The translations under genes were made by a program, and so were the position numbers. The notes under the pieces were generated by a model. That model saw only the letters and a list, made by a program, of their open reading frames with translations, made no database searches and was not told the origin of the DNA. A stretch of DNA of 64,000 nt from Hippasteria phrygiana (lineage: Eukaryota; Echinodermata; Asteroidea; Valvatida; Goniasteridae), in the NCBI GenBank assembly GCA_037893225.1, contig JAZGUH010000552.1, positions 496,001 to 560,000 on the forward strand. Reading direction: 5' to 3'. Shown here one piece after another: positions 10,001 through 20,653 of this stretch. The first letter of the stretch is position 1, and every line of letters begins with the position of its first letter.

Positions 10001-10795
10001 ATATTTCCAGTCAATGCTGGTCGAATTGTTGCAGGGTTAAAAAGGCATATCAAGATTGATTATGTTAAAGAAAACAGAGGAGGGCCTCCTAATCATTACC
10101 TTAATAAGATTCGTTTTGGTGCTGGTGACAATACTTTGATAGATGTTAACTGTATTAGTGTGAAGAATATTTATAAAATATTGATTTCTAAGGACTTTCT
10201 CCCACCGACATCTGAAAGGTCTTGGGGAGATTATTTTAATTATGTGTTTTTAGACTGGAGTCAAATCTGGTCTGATCGACAATATAACCTAATGGATGCA
10301 GATGATAGGGATATTTGGTTCAAATTGAAACATAGAATTTTACCCACTAAGGATAAATTGAAAAAATGGGGAATTTCTGATGACGATGTTTGCCCCTTAT
10401 GTAAGAGAGAAGTAGAGACTTTAGAGCATCTTTTTATAGAATGTACTTCACACATAGATGCATGGTTTTTTGTAGAAAACATGATAAAAATATGTACGAA
10501 GAACACAAACTTTACAGTAACGGATAGTAAGAGAATTTTTGGGTTTTTGGTCAAAAACCCTTTGTCTTTACTGTTAATTGGAAGGCTTCACAGAGTTATA
10601 TGGAACATGAGATGTAAAATTGCGCTTCACGGAGACAAGTCTCATGTAAATATCCTTTACGCTTTCAAATGCAATCTTCGTAGACATGTTATCTTGGAAA
10701 AGCAGAGGTTGCCTAAAAATATTTTTTGTGCGATATATGCCGTAAACTCAGCAATTTGTACTGTACAAAATGACAAACTTCAATTTAATTTCTAA
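7016..10795 (+). CDS. LINE ORF2 polyprotein: APE endonuclease, reverse transcriptase, zinc-binding domain, copy 1
   Basis: This 1259-residue enzyme nicks target DNA and reverse-transcribes the element RNA from the nick. The endonuclease (about 10-235) keeps the expected active-site residues: N17, E46 in LQETH, Y118, D148 and N150 in VVGDFN, D203 in RLDYIF, and D227-H228 in LSDH. The reverse transcriptase (about 445-760) shows SPGLDG at 463-468, NWRPISLLN, the motif A aspartate D592 in SIDQEKAFDRI, RQGCPLSPLLYAI, and D696-D697 in HADD, where Tyr or Phe is usual before ADD. An acidic insert DFDDDDDDNN lies just before it. The C-terminus carries a zf-RVT-type region (WFKLKHRILPTKDKL) with C1126, C1129, H1138 and C1143. 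Length is typical for the group. The ATG at 7016 has G at -3; Met9/Met10, just before LRIVTLNANG, are alternative starts. No frameshift or stop was seen. Confidence 0.96.
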   Translation: MNNAILLCMMLRIVTLNANGLRNEQKRELLFNHLAREKHDIICLQETHSTRRDEESWRKQWGGDIVFSHGESNSKGVAILASYKSGIKLNNPDNDHDGRIVTCDIDWKGLNFSVLCIYTPNSMKQRKTFFQILSQYMYEGNNWIVVGDFNCQLDSTNATDKSVLELRDLVFEHDMVDIWRSLYPNQPGYTFYHRSLKRSNRLDYIFASRSIYTSVSNASVNSLGLSDHLALICRLEKNDVVRGSGRWICDNVLLEDDQCIERIQKFWCFWKTQKVKFDNIFIWWDCGKAKLKEIIRDYGREKYKRDQKRKRQLQKTLSKLLGAINTNAHAINETERIIKEFEFIELEKSRVRSHISKMVGEKPTKFFLRAEKQRSDDNVLRRLVDSHGKFYNDSLSMCNYVNSFYQELYTSGGINNEACSVILNSIKARDFDDDDDDNNHDLESDFKDDEIWQAVKQMNREKSPGLDGLTAEFYQKCWFFIKDDFKDVVNECKVRGTLPHSLNVALIRLIFKNRGERTDLKNWRPISLLNVDYKIISKVITNRLRNIMPYIIGEDQSCGVKQRNIQDNLMILRDAIYYINNENKQGAILSIDQEKAFDRIEWEYMFRVMNKMGIPKGLIKWVNILYSNPSSTIFINNFITEPFGVSRGIRQGCPLSPLLYAICAEGFASLIRQNNILQGISLPYSDQSLKVIQHADDATLFITNNSDFDELDAIFAVYSRGSGSRINIHKSKGLWLGTWRNRTDKPGGFTWVDSYIKILGIDFGNQDNLDNFWDAKIGKMQAVLNKWKSRDLTLKGKSVIINSFMGASLSYYGSVLHCPEKFIRKMERIKWNFFWNGKVNKIKSKTICGQVEKGGTGVINIRCKLQALKVNILKKYLSSSGKWKYLFDYCLFKASGSDNLGWYVLSCPKVTCPNVQSYYKDLISNCYQAGATINNFFDCVNETRKLPLWNNTIITDNPDKVLNSSILKPQGICHLGQILDKDAIVSFSKLSNMCNIFPVNAGRIVAGLKRHIKIDYVKENRGGPPNHYLNKIRFGAGDNTLIDVNCISVKNIYKILISKDFLPPTSERSWGDYFNYVFLDWSQIWSDRQYNLMDADDRDIWFKLKHRILPTKDKLKKWGISDDDVCPLCKREVETLEHLFIECTSHIDAWFFVENMIKICTKNTNFTVTDSKRIFGFLVKNPLSLLLIGRLHRVIWNMRCKIALHGDKSHVNILYAFKCNLRRHVILEKQRLPKNIFCAIYAVNSAICTVQNDKLQFNF

Positions 10796-10923
10796 ATTAT
10801 AAAGTTCAATTTTATTTGTATATAGTCTAAGCAGAATGGTAATTTATATGTATTATTGATTTAGTGAAACTTGCATTAAATGGGGCTGCATAGCTCCAAT
10901 TTCATATAAAAAAAAAAAAAAAA
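10796..10923 (+). other. LINE copy 1 3'UTR: ATTAAA signal, terminal stem-loop and poly(A)
   Basis: The 3'UTR is about 112 bp and AT-rich. ATTAAA at 10875-10880 lies 27 bases before the tail, the expected place for a polyadenylation signal. Immediately after it, TGGGGCT (10881-10887) pairs with AGCTCCA (10892-10898) around a GCAT loop, with one G-U pair, making a 7-bp stem-loop. The poly(A) tract is 16 A at 10908-10923, of which the last three could be target sequence. The same structure is conserved in copy 2 and could be the site where the reverse transcriptase recognises its RNA. Confidence 0.7.
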
Positions 10924-11609
10924 TCCAGTAATTTTTACACGTATGGGTAGCTTAGATCTAGCGCAACAGTTTGAGACCATCGCCAGCTTCACATCGTTAG
11001 AACTCTTCGAGAAAATTCAAACCTCGCAACAAATTTCTTCCCGTGAACTCTGTGTGCGTTCTCCCGTTTACTGCATTGTGACTGCTTAACGTTTGCCAAA
11101 TTTTCAGATGAACGCCCCTCCTTTCCCTGTTCATAATTGAATGGTATATTGACCAAATCCAGTAATTTTTACACGTATGGGTAGCTTAGATCTAGCGCAA
11201 CAATTTGAGACCATCGCCAGCTTCACAGCGTTAGAACTCTTCGAGAAAATTCAAACCTCGCAACAAATTTCTTCCTGTGAACTCTGTGTGCGTTCTTCCG
11301 TTTACTGCATTGTGACTGCTTAACGTTTGCCAAATTTTCAGATGAACGCCCCTCCTTTCCCTGTTCATAATTGAATGGTATATTGACCAAATCCAGTAAT
11401 TTTTACACGTATTGGTAGCTTAGATCTAGCGCAACAATTTGAGACCATCGCCAGCTTCACATCGTTAGAACTCTGCGAGAAAATTCAAACCTCGCAACAA
11501 ATTTCTTCCTGTGAACTCTGTGTGCGTTCTTCCGTTTACTGCATTGTGACTGCTTAACGTTTGCCAAATTTTCAGATGAACGCCCCTCCTTTCCCTGTTC
11601 ATAATTGAA

Positions 11610-11622
11610 TGGTATATTGACC
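11610..11622 (+). other. Unoccupied D-E target site (empty site for LINE copy 2)
   Basis: Here a type D monomer (cgtattgg, ctgcgag) runs into a type E monomer (ctttacagcg, ctttccgtg) through attgaa, then tggtatattgacc, then aaatcc. These are the same flanking types that surround LINE copy 2, but with no insertion and with the 13 bp intact. It serves as the pre-insertion reference. Confidence 0.85.
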
Positions 11623-14600
11623 AAATCCAGTAATTTTTACACGTATGGGTAGCTTAGATCTAGCGCAACAATTTGAGACCATCGCCAGCTTTACAGCGTT
11701 AGAACTCTTCGAGAAAATTCAAACCTCGCAACAAATTTCTTTCCGTGAACTCTGTGTGCGTTCTCCCGTTTACTGCATTGTGACTGCTTAACGTTTGCCA
11801 AATTTTCAGATGAACGCCCCTCCTTTCCCTGTTCATAATTGAATGGTATATTGACCAAATCCAGTAATTTTTACACGGATGGGTAGCTTAGATATAGCGC
11901 AACAATTTCAGACCATCGCCAGCTTCACAGCGTTAGAACTCTTCGAGAAAATTCAAACCTCGCGACAAATTTCCTTCTGTGAACTCTGTGTGCGTTCTTC
12001 CGTTTACTGCATTATGACTGCTTAACGTTTGCCACATTTTCAGATGAACGCCCCTCCTTTCCCTGTTCATAATTGAATGGGATATTGACCAAATCCAGTA
12101 ATTTTCACACGAATGGGTAGCTTAGATCTAGCGCAACAATTTGAGACCATCGCCAGCTTCATAGCGTGAGAACTCTTTGAGAAAATTCAAACCTCGCAAC
12201 AATTTTTTTCCCATGAACTCTGTGTGCGTTCTTCCGTTTACTGCATTGTGACTGCTTAACGGTTGCCAAATTTTCAGATGAACGCCCCTCCTTTCCCTGT
12301 TCATAATTGAATGGTATATTGACCAAATCCAGTATTTTGTACACGTATGGGTAGCTTAGATCTAGCGCAACAATTTGAGACCATCGGCAGCTTCACAGCG
12401 TTAGAACTCTTCGAGAAAATTCAAACCTCGCAACAAATTTCTTTCCGTGAACTCTGTGTGCGTTCTCCCGTTTACTGCATTGTGACTGCTTAACGTTTGC
12501 CAAATTTTCAGATGAACGCCCCTCCTTTCCCTGTTCATAATTGAATGGGATATTGACCAAATCCAGTAATTTGCACACGAATGGGTAGCTTAGATCTAGC
12601 GCAACAATTTGAGACCATCGCCAGCTTCATAGCGTGAGAACTCCTCGAGAAAATTCGAACCTCGCAACAATTGTTTCCCCATGAACTCTGTGTGCGTTCT
12701 CCCGTTTACTGCATTGTGACTGCTTAACGTTTGCCAAATTTTCAGATGAACGCCCCTCCTTTCCCTGTTCATAATTGAATGGTATATTGACCAAATCCAG
12801 TAATTTTTACACGTATGGGTAGCTTAGATCTAGCGCAACAGTTTGAGACCATCGCCAGCTTCACATCGTTAGAACTCTTCGAGAAAATTCAAACCTCGCA
12901 ACAAATTTCTTCCCGTGAACTCTGTGTGCGTTCTCCCGTTTACTGCATTGTGTCTGCTTAACGTTTGCCAAATTTTCAGATGAACGCCCCTCCTTTCCCT
13001 GTTCATAATTGAATGGTATATTGACCAAATCCAGTAATTTTTACACGGATGGGTAGCTTAGATCTAGCGCAACAATTTGAGCTTCATAGCGTGAGAACTC
13101 TTCGAGAAAATTCAAACCTCGCAACAATTTTTTCCCATGAACTCTGTGTGCGTTCTCCCGTTTACTGCATTGTGACTGCTTAACGTTTGCCAAATTTTCA
13201 GATGAACGCCCCTCCTTTCCCTGTTCATAATTGAATGGTATATTGACCAAATCCAGTAATTTTTACACGTATTGGTAGCTTAGATCTAGCGCAACAGTTT
13301 GAGACCATCGCCAGCTTCACATCGTTAGAACTCTTCGAGAAAATTCAAACCTCGCAACAAATTTCTTCCCGTGAACTCTGTGTGCGTTCTCCCGTTTACT
13401 GCATTGTGACTGCTTAACGTTTGCCAAATTTTCAGATGAACGCCCCTCCTTTCCCTGTTCATAATTGAATGGTATATTGACCAAATCCAGTAATTTTTAC
13501 ACGTATGGGTAGCTTAGATCTAGCGCAACAATTTGAGACCATCGCCAGCTTCACAGCGTTAGAACTCTTCGAGAAAATTCAAACCTCGCAACAAATTTCT
13601 TCCTGTGAACTCTGTGTGCGTTCTTCCGTTTACTGCATTGTGACTGCTTAACGTTTGCCAAATTTTCAGATGAACGCCCCTCCTTTCCCTGTTCATAATT
13701 GAATGGTATATTGACCAAATCCAGTAATTTTTACACGTATTGGTAGCTTAGATCTAGCGCAACAATTTGAGACCATCGCCAGCTTCACATCGTTAGAACT
13801 CTGCGAGAAAATTCAAACCTCGCAACAAATTTCTTCCCGTGAACTCTGTGTGCGTTCTCCCGTTTACTGCATTGTGACTGCTTAACGTTTGCCAAATTTT
13901 CAGATGAACGCCCCTCCTTTCCCTGTTCATAATTGAATGGTATATTGACCAAATCCAGTAATTTTTACACGTATGGGTAGCTTAGATCTAGCGCAACAAT
14001 TTGAGACCATCGCCAGCTTCACAGCGTTAGAACTCTTCGAGAAAATTCAAACCTCGCAACAAATTTCTTCCTGTGAACTCTGTGTGCGTTCTTCCGTTTA
14101 CTGCATTGTGACTGCTTAACGTTTGCCAAATTTTCAGATGAACGCCCCTCCTTTCCCTGTTCATAATTGAATGGTATATTGACCAAATCCAGTAATTTTT
14201 ACACGTATTGGTAGCTTAGATCTAGCGCAACAATTTGAGACCATCGCCAGCTTCACATCGTTAGAACTCTGCGAGAAAATTCAAACCTCGCAACAAATTT
14301 CTTCCTGTGAACTCTGTGTGCGTTCTCCCGTTTACTGCATTGTGACTGCTTAACGTTTGCCAAATTTTCAGATGAACGCCCCTCCTTTCCCTGTTCATAA
14401 TTGAATGGTATATTGACCAAATCCAGTAATTTTTACACGGATGGGTAGCTTAGATATAGCGCAACAATTTGAGACCATCACCAGCTTCATAGCGTGAGAA
14501 CTCTTTGAGAAAATTCAAACCTCGCAACAATTTTTTTCCCATGAACTCTGTGTGCGTTCTTCCGTTTACTGCATTGTGACTGCTTAACGGTTGCCAAATT

Positions 14601-15408
14601 TTCAGATGAACGCCCCTCCTTTCCCTGTTCATAATTGAATGGTATATTGACCAAATCCAGTATTTTGTACACGTATGGGTAGCTTAGATCTAGCGCAACA
14701 ATTTGAGACCATCGGCAGCTTCACAGCGTTAGAACTCTTCGAGAAAATTCAAACCTCGCAACAAATTTCTTTCCGTGAACTCTGTGTGCGTTCTCCCGTT
14801 TACTGCATTGTGACTGCTTAACGTTTGCCAAATTTTCAGATGAACGCCCCTCCTTTCCCTGTTCATAATTGAATGGGATATTGACCAAATCCAGTAATTT
14901 GCATACGAATGGGTAGCTTAGATCTAGCGCAACAATTTGAGACCATCGCCAGCTTCATAGCGTGAGAACTCCTCGAGAAAATTCAAACCTCGCAACAATT
15001 GTTTCCCCATGAACTCTGTGTGCGTTCTCCCGTTTACTGCATTGTGACTGCTTAACGTTTGCCAAATTTTCAGATGAACGCCCCTCCTTTCCCTGTTCAT
15101 AATTGAATGGTATATTGACCAAATCCAGTAATTTTTACACGTATGGGTAGCTTAGATCTAGCGCAACAGTTTGAGACCATCGCCAGCTTCACATCGTTAG
15201 AACTCTTCGAGAAAATTCAAACCTCGCAACAAATTTCTTCCCGTGAACTCTGTGTGCGTTCTCCCGTTTACTGCATTGTGTCTGCTTAACGTTTGCCAAA
15301 TTTTCAGATGAACGCCCCTCCTTTCCCTGTTCATAATTGAATGGTATATTGACCAAATCCAGTAATTTTTACACGTATGGGTAGCTTAGATCTAGCGCAA
15401 CAATTTGA

Positions 15409-15519
15409 GCTTCATAGCGTGAGAACTCTTCGAGAAAATTCAAACCTCGCAACAATTTTTTCCCATGAACTCTGTGTGCATTCTTCCGTTTACTGCATTG
15501 TGACTGCTTAACGTTTGCC
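15409..15519 (+). repeat. Short 203-bp monomer with two internal deletions
   Basis: Relative to the standard monomer, 11 bp (accatcgccag) are lost at 15409 and 19 bp are lost at 15519 (gtttgcc joined directly to cctcc). Each deletion is bounded by a short direct repeat (ag and gcc). The coordinates given span the two deletion points. The same doubly deleted form recurs about a dozen times further right, for example near 26013, 29259, 33206, 36183, 42937, 50153, 53633, 57345 and 61495, so it spread by array amplification. Confidence 0.85.
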
Positions 15520-18353
15520 CCTCCTTTCCCTGTTCATAATTGGATGGTATATTGACCAAATCCAGTAATTTTTACACGTATGGGTAGCTTAGATCTAGCG
15601 CAACAGTTTGAGACCATCGCCAGCTTCACATCGTTAGAACTCTTCGAGAAAATTCAAACCTCGCAACAAATTTCTTCCTGTGAACTCTGTGTGCGTTCTT
15701 CCGTTTACTGCATTGTGATTGCTTAACGTTTGCCACATTTTCAGATGAACGCCCCTCCTTTCCCTGTTCATAATTGAATGGTATATTGACCAAATCCAGT
15801 AATTTTTACACGTATGGGTAGCTTAGATCTAGCGCAACAATTTGAGACCATCGCCAGCTTTACAGCGTTAGAACTCTTCGAGAAAATTCAAACCTCGCAA
15901 CAAATTTCTTCCCGTGAACTCTGTGTGCGTTCTCCCGTTTACTGCATTGTGACTGCTTAACGTTTGCCAAATTTTCAGATGAACGCCCTTCCTTTCCCTG
16001 TACATAATTGAATGGTATATTGACCAAATCCAGTAATTTTTACACGTATGGGTAGCTTAGATCTAGCGCAACAATTTCAGACCATCGCGAGCTTCACAGC
16101 GTTAGAACTCTTCGAGAAAATTCAAACCTCGCAACAAATTTCCTTTTGTGAACTCTGTGCGCGTTCTTCCGTTTACTGCATTGTGACTGCTTAACGTTTG
16201 CCACATTTTCAGATGAACGCCCCTCCTTTCCCTGTTCATAATTGAATGGGATATTGACCAAATCCAGTAATTTTTACACGTATGGGTAGCTTAGATCTAG
16301 CGCAACAATTTGAGACCATCGCCAGCTTTACAGCGTTAGAACTCTTCGAGAAAATTCAAACCTCGCAACAAATTTCTTTCCGTGAACTCTGTGTGCGTTC
16401 TCCCGTTTACTGCATTGTGACTGCTTAACGTTTGCCAAATTTTTCTGATGAACGCCCCTCCTTTCCCTGTTCATAATTGAATGGTATATTGACCAAATCC
16501 AGTAATTTTTACACGGATGGGTAGCTTAGATATAGCGCAACAATTTCAGACCATCGCCAGCTTCACAGCGTTAGAACTCTTCGAGAAAATTCAAACCTCG
16601 CGACAAATTTCCTTCTGTGAACTCTGTGTGCGTTCTTCCGTTTACTGCATTATGACTGCTTAACGTTTGCCACATTTTCAGATGAACGCCCCTCCTTTCC
16701 CTGTTCATAATTGAATGGGATATTGACCAAATCCAGTAATTTTCACACGAATGGGTAGCTTAGATCTAGCGCAACAATTTGAGACCATCACCAGCTTCAT
16801 AGCGTGAGAACTCTTTGAGAAAATTCAAACCTCGCAACAATTTTTTTCCCACGAACTCTGTGTGCGTTCTTCCGTTTACTGCATTGTGACTGCTTAACGG
16901 TTGCCAAATTTTCAGATGAACGCCCCTCCTTTCCCTGTTCATAATTGAATGGTATATTGACCAAATCCAGTATTTTGTACACGTATGGGTAGCTTAGATC
17001 TAGCGCAACAATTTGAGACCATCGGCAGCTTCACAGCGTTAGAACTCTTCGAGAAAATTCAAACCTCGCAACAAATTTCTTTCCGTGAACTCTGTGTGCG
17101 TTCTCCCGTTTACTGCATTGTGACTGCTTAACGTTTGCCAAATTTTCAGATGAACGCCCCTCCTTTCCCTGTTCATAATTGAATGGGATATTGACCAAAT
17201 CCAGTAATTTGCACACGAATGGGTAGCTTAGATCTAGCGCAACAATTTGAGACCATCGCCAGCTTCATAGCGTGAGAACTCCTCGAGAAAATTCAAACCT
17301 CGCAACAATTGTTTCCCCATGAACTCTGTGTGCGTTCTCCCGTTTACTGCATTGTGACTGCTTAACGTTTGCCAAATTTTCAGATGAACGCCCCTCCTTT
17401 CCCTGTTCATAATTGAATGGTATATTGACCAAATCCAGTAATTTTTACACGTATGGGTAGCTTAGATCTAGCGCAACAGTTTGAGACCATCGCCAGCTTC
17501 ACATCGTTAGAACTCTTCGAGAAAATTCAAACCTCGCAACAAATTTCTTCCTGTGAACTCTGTGTGCGTTCTTCCGTTTACTGCATTGTGATTGCTTAAC
17601 GTTTGCCACATTTTCAGATGAACGCCCCTCCTTTCCCTGTTCATAATTGAATGGTATATTGACCAAATCCAGTAATTTTTACACGTATGGGTAGCTTAGA
17701 TCTAGCGCAACAATTTGAGACCATCGCCAGCTTTACAGCGTTAGAACTCTTCGAGAAAATTCAAACCTCGCAACAAATTTCTTCCCGTGAACTCTGTGTG
17801 CGTTCTCCCGTTTACTGCATTGTGACTGCTTAACGTTTGCCAAATTTTCAGATGAACGCCCTTCCTTTCCCTGTACATAATTGAATGGTATATTGACCAA
17901 ATCCAGTAATTTTTACACGTATGGGTAGCTTAGATCTAGCGCAACAATTTCAGACCATCGCGAGCTTCACAGCGTTAGAACTCTTCGAGAAAATTCAAAC
18001 CTCGCAACAAATTTCCTTTTGTGAACTCTGTGCGCGTTCTTCCGTTTACTGCATTGTGACTGCTTAACGTTTGCCACATTTTCAGATGAACGCCCCTCCT
18101 TTCCCTGTTCATAATTGAATGGGATATTGACCAAATCCAGTAATTTTTACACGTATGGGTAGCTTAGATCTAGCGCAACAGTTTGAGACCATCGCCAGCT
18201 TCACAGCGTTAGAACTCTTCGAGAAAATTCAAACCTCGCAACAAATTTCTTTCCGTGAACTCTGTGTGCGTTCTCCCGTTTACTGCATTGTGACTGCTTA
18301 ACGTTTGCCAAATTTTCAGATGAACGCCCCTCCTTTCCCTGTTCATAATTGAA

Positions 18354-18366
18354 TGGTATATTGACC
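18354..18366 (+). other. Unoccupied A-B target site (empty site for LINE copy 1)
   Basis: A type A monomer (cagtttgag, cacagcg, ctttccgtg) is followed by type B (cagtttgag, cacatcg, cttcccgtg), the same pair that flanks LINE copy 1, but uninterrupted and with the 13 bp tggtatattgacc present. It shows what copy 1's locus looked like before insertion. Confidence 0.85.
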
Positions 18367-19055
18367 AAATCCAGTAATTTTTACACGTATGGGTAGCTTA
18401 GATCTAGCGCAACAGTTTGAGACCATCGCCAGCTTCACATCGTTAGAACTCTTCGAGAAAATTCAAACCTCGCAACAAATTTCTTCCCGTGAACTCTGTG
18501 TGCGTTCTCCCGTTTACTGCATTGTGACTGCTTAACGTTTGCCAAATTTTCAGATGAACGCCCCTCCTTTCCCTGTTCATAATTGAATGGTATATTGACC
18601 AAATCCAGTAATTTTTACACGTATGGGTAGCTTAGATCTAGCGCAACAATTTGAGACCATCGCCAGCTTCACAGCGTTAGAACTCTTCGAGAAAATTCAA
18701 ACCTCGCAACAAATTTCTTCCTGTGAACTCTGTGTGCGTTCTTCCGTTTACTGCATTGTGACTGCTTAACGTTTGCCACATTTTCAGATGAACGCCCCTC
18801 CTTTCCCTGTTCATAATTGAATGGTATATTGACCAAATCCAGTAATTTTTACACGTATTGGTAGCTTAGATCTAGCGCAACAATTTGAGACCATCGCCAG
18901 CTTCACATCGTTAGAACTCTGCGAGAAAATTCAAACCTCGCAACAAATTTCTTCCTGTGAACTCTGTGTGCGTTCTTCCGTTTACTGCATTGTGACTGCT
19001 TAACGTTTGCCAAATTTTCAGATGAACGCCCCTCCTTTCCCTGTTCATAATTGAA

Positions 19056-19275
19056 CAAGTCGTGCAAGCACATCGCTCCAGAAAATTGCCTTTTTTCTAC
19101 CGCTTGGAGAGATTATTTGCGCAATTGAACAATATCACCGTTCATGTCCGTGGGTAGAGACATAAACGATCCATATCTGGAGTTTCAACAGTGAATTCCG
19201 AGGCCTTTTGGCCTGTTGGCCTTTTTCTTCAAGTGCAGTGCTTGATTTGTGGCAGTGGCAGCCATCTTGAGCGCC
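19056..19275 (+). promoter_or_regulatory. LINE copy 2 5'UTR
   Basis: This is the counterpart of the copy 1 5'UTR, 220 bp, starting at the same base. It is the most divergent part between the copies: two adjacent changes near the start, three more single changes, and a T run interrupted by C before ORF1. The AGGCC/GGCCT hairpin is retained. Starting at the same 5' base in both copies implies complete reverse transcription in each case. Confidence 0.6.
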
Positions 19276-20610
19276 ATGGCCCGCTACATGCCGAATAGGG
19301 GAGCAACGCTCAAACGGCCAAATACAATACGATTTAATGCGCGTCCACTACAGGAGCTTACACCACGGGAGGTATATTGTGCCATCGACAAAGAGTTGGG
19401 AACAGTCGACTCCATTAAGTGCATTGCACCGTTGGACAACGGATGGTACAACGTTTCTTTTGGAAATCAGAAAGACTGTGAAAGAATTGCACAGCGAGGG
19501 ATGATCCTCAAGAGGGTTCTTGTTCAGTGTGAGCGGGTGAACGTACAGAATTCTGCAGTCACTTATGTCAAGGCTCCCTACGAGATGACGGATGAAGTAG
19601 TATGTAACGCCATGATGCAGTACGGCACAGTGGCAAATATTCGGCGTCAATTCCATGAATTTGATGACAGAGTGGAAACCGGGGTTCGTAGCCTTCTGAT
19701 CAGAAACATCAAAAAACCTATCCCAAGCTACGTTAAGGTTGGAACTTTCTCCCTCCCCGTCCGATATAAGGGACAGGAAAAGACGTGCAAGATATGCGAG
19801 GAACCTGGACATTTCGCTCGGGACTGTCCCCATCGTAGACGATGCTTTGTTTGTGGAAGCGACAGCCATCGGGCAGCTTGGCACGAGAAACAAGAAGAGA
19901 GACAGACCCCACAGTCATCTGACCACTCCGATGAAGACTGTAGCGACGTGGAGACTGATTATGATGCCGGCGAAAGTACACACGATGAACCCGACGACAT
20001 TGCCGAAAACGACACCGAAGACAAAAATAAGACAGAAGCAATTCAGAAGCCCGAAGAAGACGACAACAACGCATCCCTGGATACACCGCAAGTTGTACAT
20101 GATATAAGAGTCGAGCTAATCAGCGTGGTTGGGGGTAATGAAGAGATGCCAAGCGCTGGAAAAGAAGGAAGAGACAAGACATACAGTGAGGCGGTTCAAC
20201 CGAAGGAGGCAAAGACCAAACCCAAGAAGAAGATCGATGGATTTTGGGATGAACATATGACAAATCTTGACACGAGGAAGAGAAAATCGAGGGATGGTGA
20301 CAGCAGTGAAGAAGAAGCAAAAGAACTTCTACAAGAGAGTGAGGACAAAGCCATGGATGAAGGAAAAAGTCAAGATGCAGATGTGGATGTAGAGGGGGAC
20401 TCTGACGGAGAATCCGATCTAACAGTACCCGAAACGCAAGACACTACCAAGGCCGGTGATGATGTTGTCGCCTACACAAGAGGAGGTGTACAACGATTCC
20501 GGAAGAAGGCAAAGGAAAGGAAACAGAAGGACGTTTCACAAACTGAAACATCCAACCGGTCAAGTCCACGAGGAAGGGGTAGGGGAAGAGGAACTCAAGA
20601 TGTACCTTGA
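19276..20610 (+). CDS. LINE ORF1 protein, copy 2
   Basis: The 444-residue ORF1 product is intact and identical to copy 1 by eye except Gly for Ala at residue 63, in the first RRM-like region; one further base change (near 20415) is silent. The ATG at 19276 has the same strong Kozak context. Both zinc knuckles (C171/C174/H179/C184 and C190/C193/H198/H203), the acidic tracts and the RGRGRGRG tail are kept. Its expected role is binding the element RNA in the retrotransposition particle. ORF2 follows after 43 nt. Confidence 0.9.
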   Translation: MARYMPNRGATLKRPNTIRFNARPLQELTPREVYCAIDKELGTVDSIKCIAPLDNGWYNVSFGNQKDCERIAQRGMILKRVLVQCERVNVQNSAVTYVKAPYEMTDEVVCNAMMQYGTVANIRRQFHEFDDRVETGVRSLLIRNIKKPIPSYVKVGTFSLPVRYKGQEKTCKICEEPGHFARDCPHRRRCFVCGSDSHRAAWHEKQEERQTPQSSDHSDEDCSDVETDYDAGESTHDEPDDIAENDTEDKNKTEAIQKPEEDDNNASLDTPQVVHDIRVELISVVGGNEEMPSAGKEGRDKTYSEAVQPKEAKTKPKKKIDGFWDEHMTNLDTRKRKSRDGDSSEEEAKELLQESEDKAMDEGKSQDADVDVEGDSDGESDLTVPETQDTTKAGDDVVAYTRGGVQRFRKKAKERKQKDVSQTETSNRSSPRGRGRGRGTQDVP

Positions 20611-20653
20611 TTTGTATCGCGGTACAGGTGATTAAAATTGCTTCCTTTTTGTT

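Larger units (their letters stand above)
5417..10920 (+). mobile_element. Full-length Tx1/L1-group non-LTR retrotransposon, copy 1
   Basis: The element is about 5.5 kb with 5'UTR, ORF1, a 43-nt gap, ORF2, a 3'UTR and a poly(A) tail. It is inserted in the same orientation as the satellite. The left junction is ...cataattgaa/caagtcg and the right is poly(A)/tccagtaatt. Compared with an intact monomer, the 13 bp tggtatattgacc are missing and there is no target-site duplication. Up to three of the terminal As may belong to the target, so the right boundary is 10920-10923. Both ORFs are open. The second copy at 19056 is nearly identical, so the family was recently active. Assignment to the Tx1 part of the L1 group rests on remembered ORF2 motifs (FSHGESNSKGVAIL, SPGLDGLTAEFYQ); a phylogeny was not run. 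Confidence 0.95.
10924..19055 (+). repeat. Satellite array, block between the two LINEs
   Basis: About 35 monomers continue the array in the same orientation and phase after the first LINE. The opening monomers form the series B, C, D, E (cagtttgag/cacatcg; caatttgag/cttcctg; cgtattgg/ctgcgag; ctttacagcg) that recurs elsewhere. Repeated segments include 15575-16280 and 17450-18150, 1872 bp (8 monomers) apart. Two short monomers occur: one near 13050 with only the 11-bp deletion and one at 15409-15519 with both the 11-bp and 19-bp deletions. The final monomer is type D, cut at 19055 by the second LINE. No gene is supported; short minus-strand ORFs here are monomer by-products. Confidence 0.96.
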
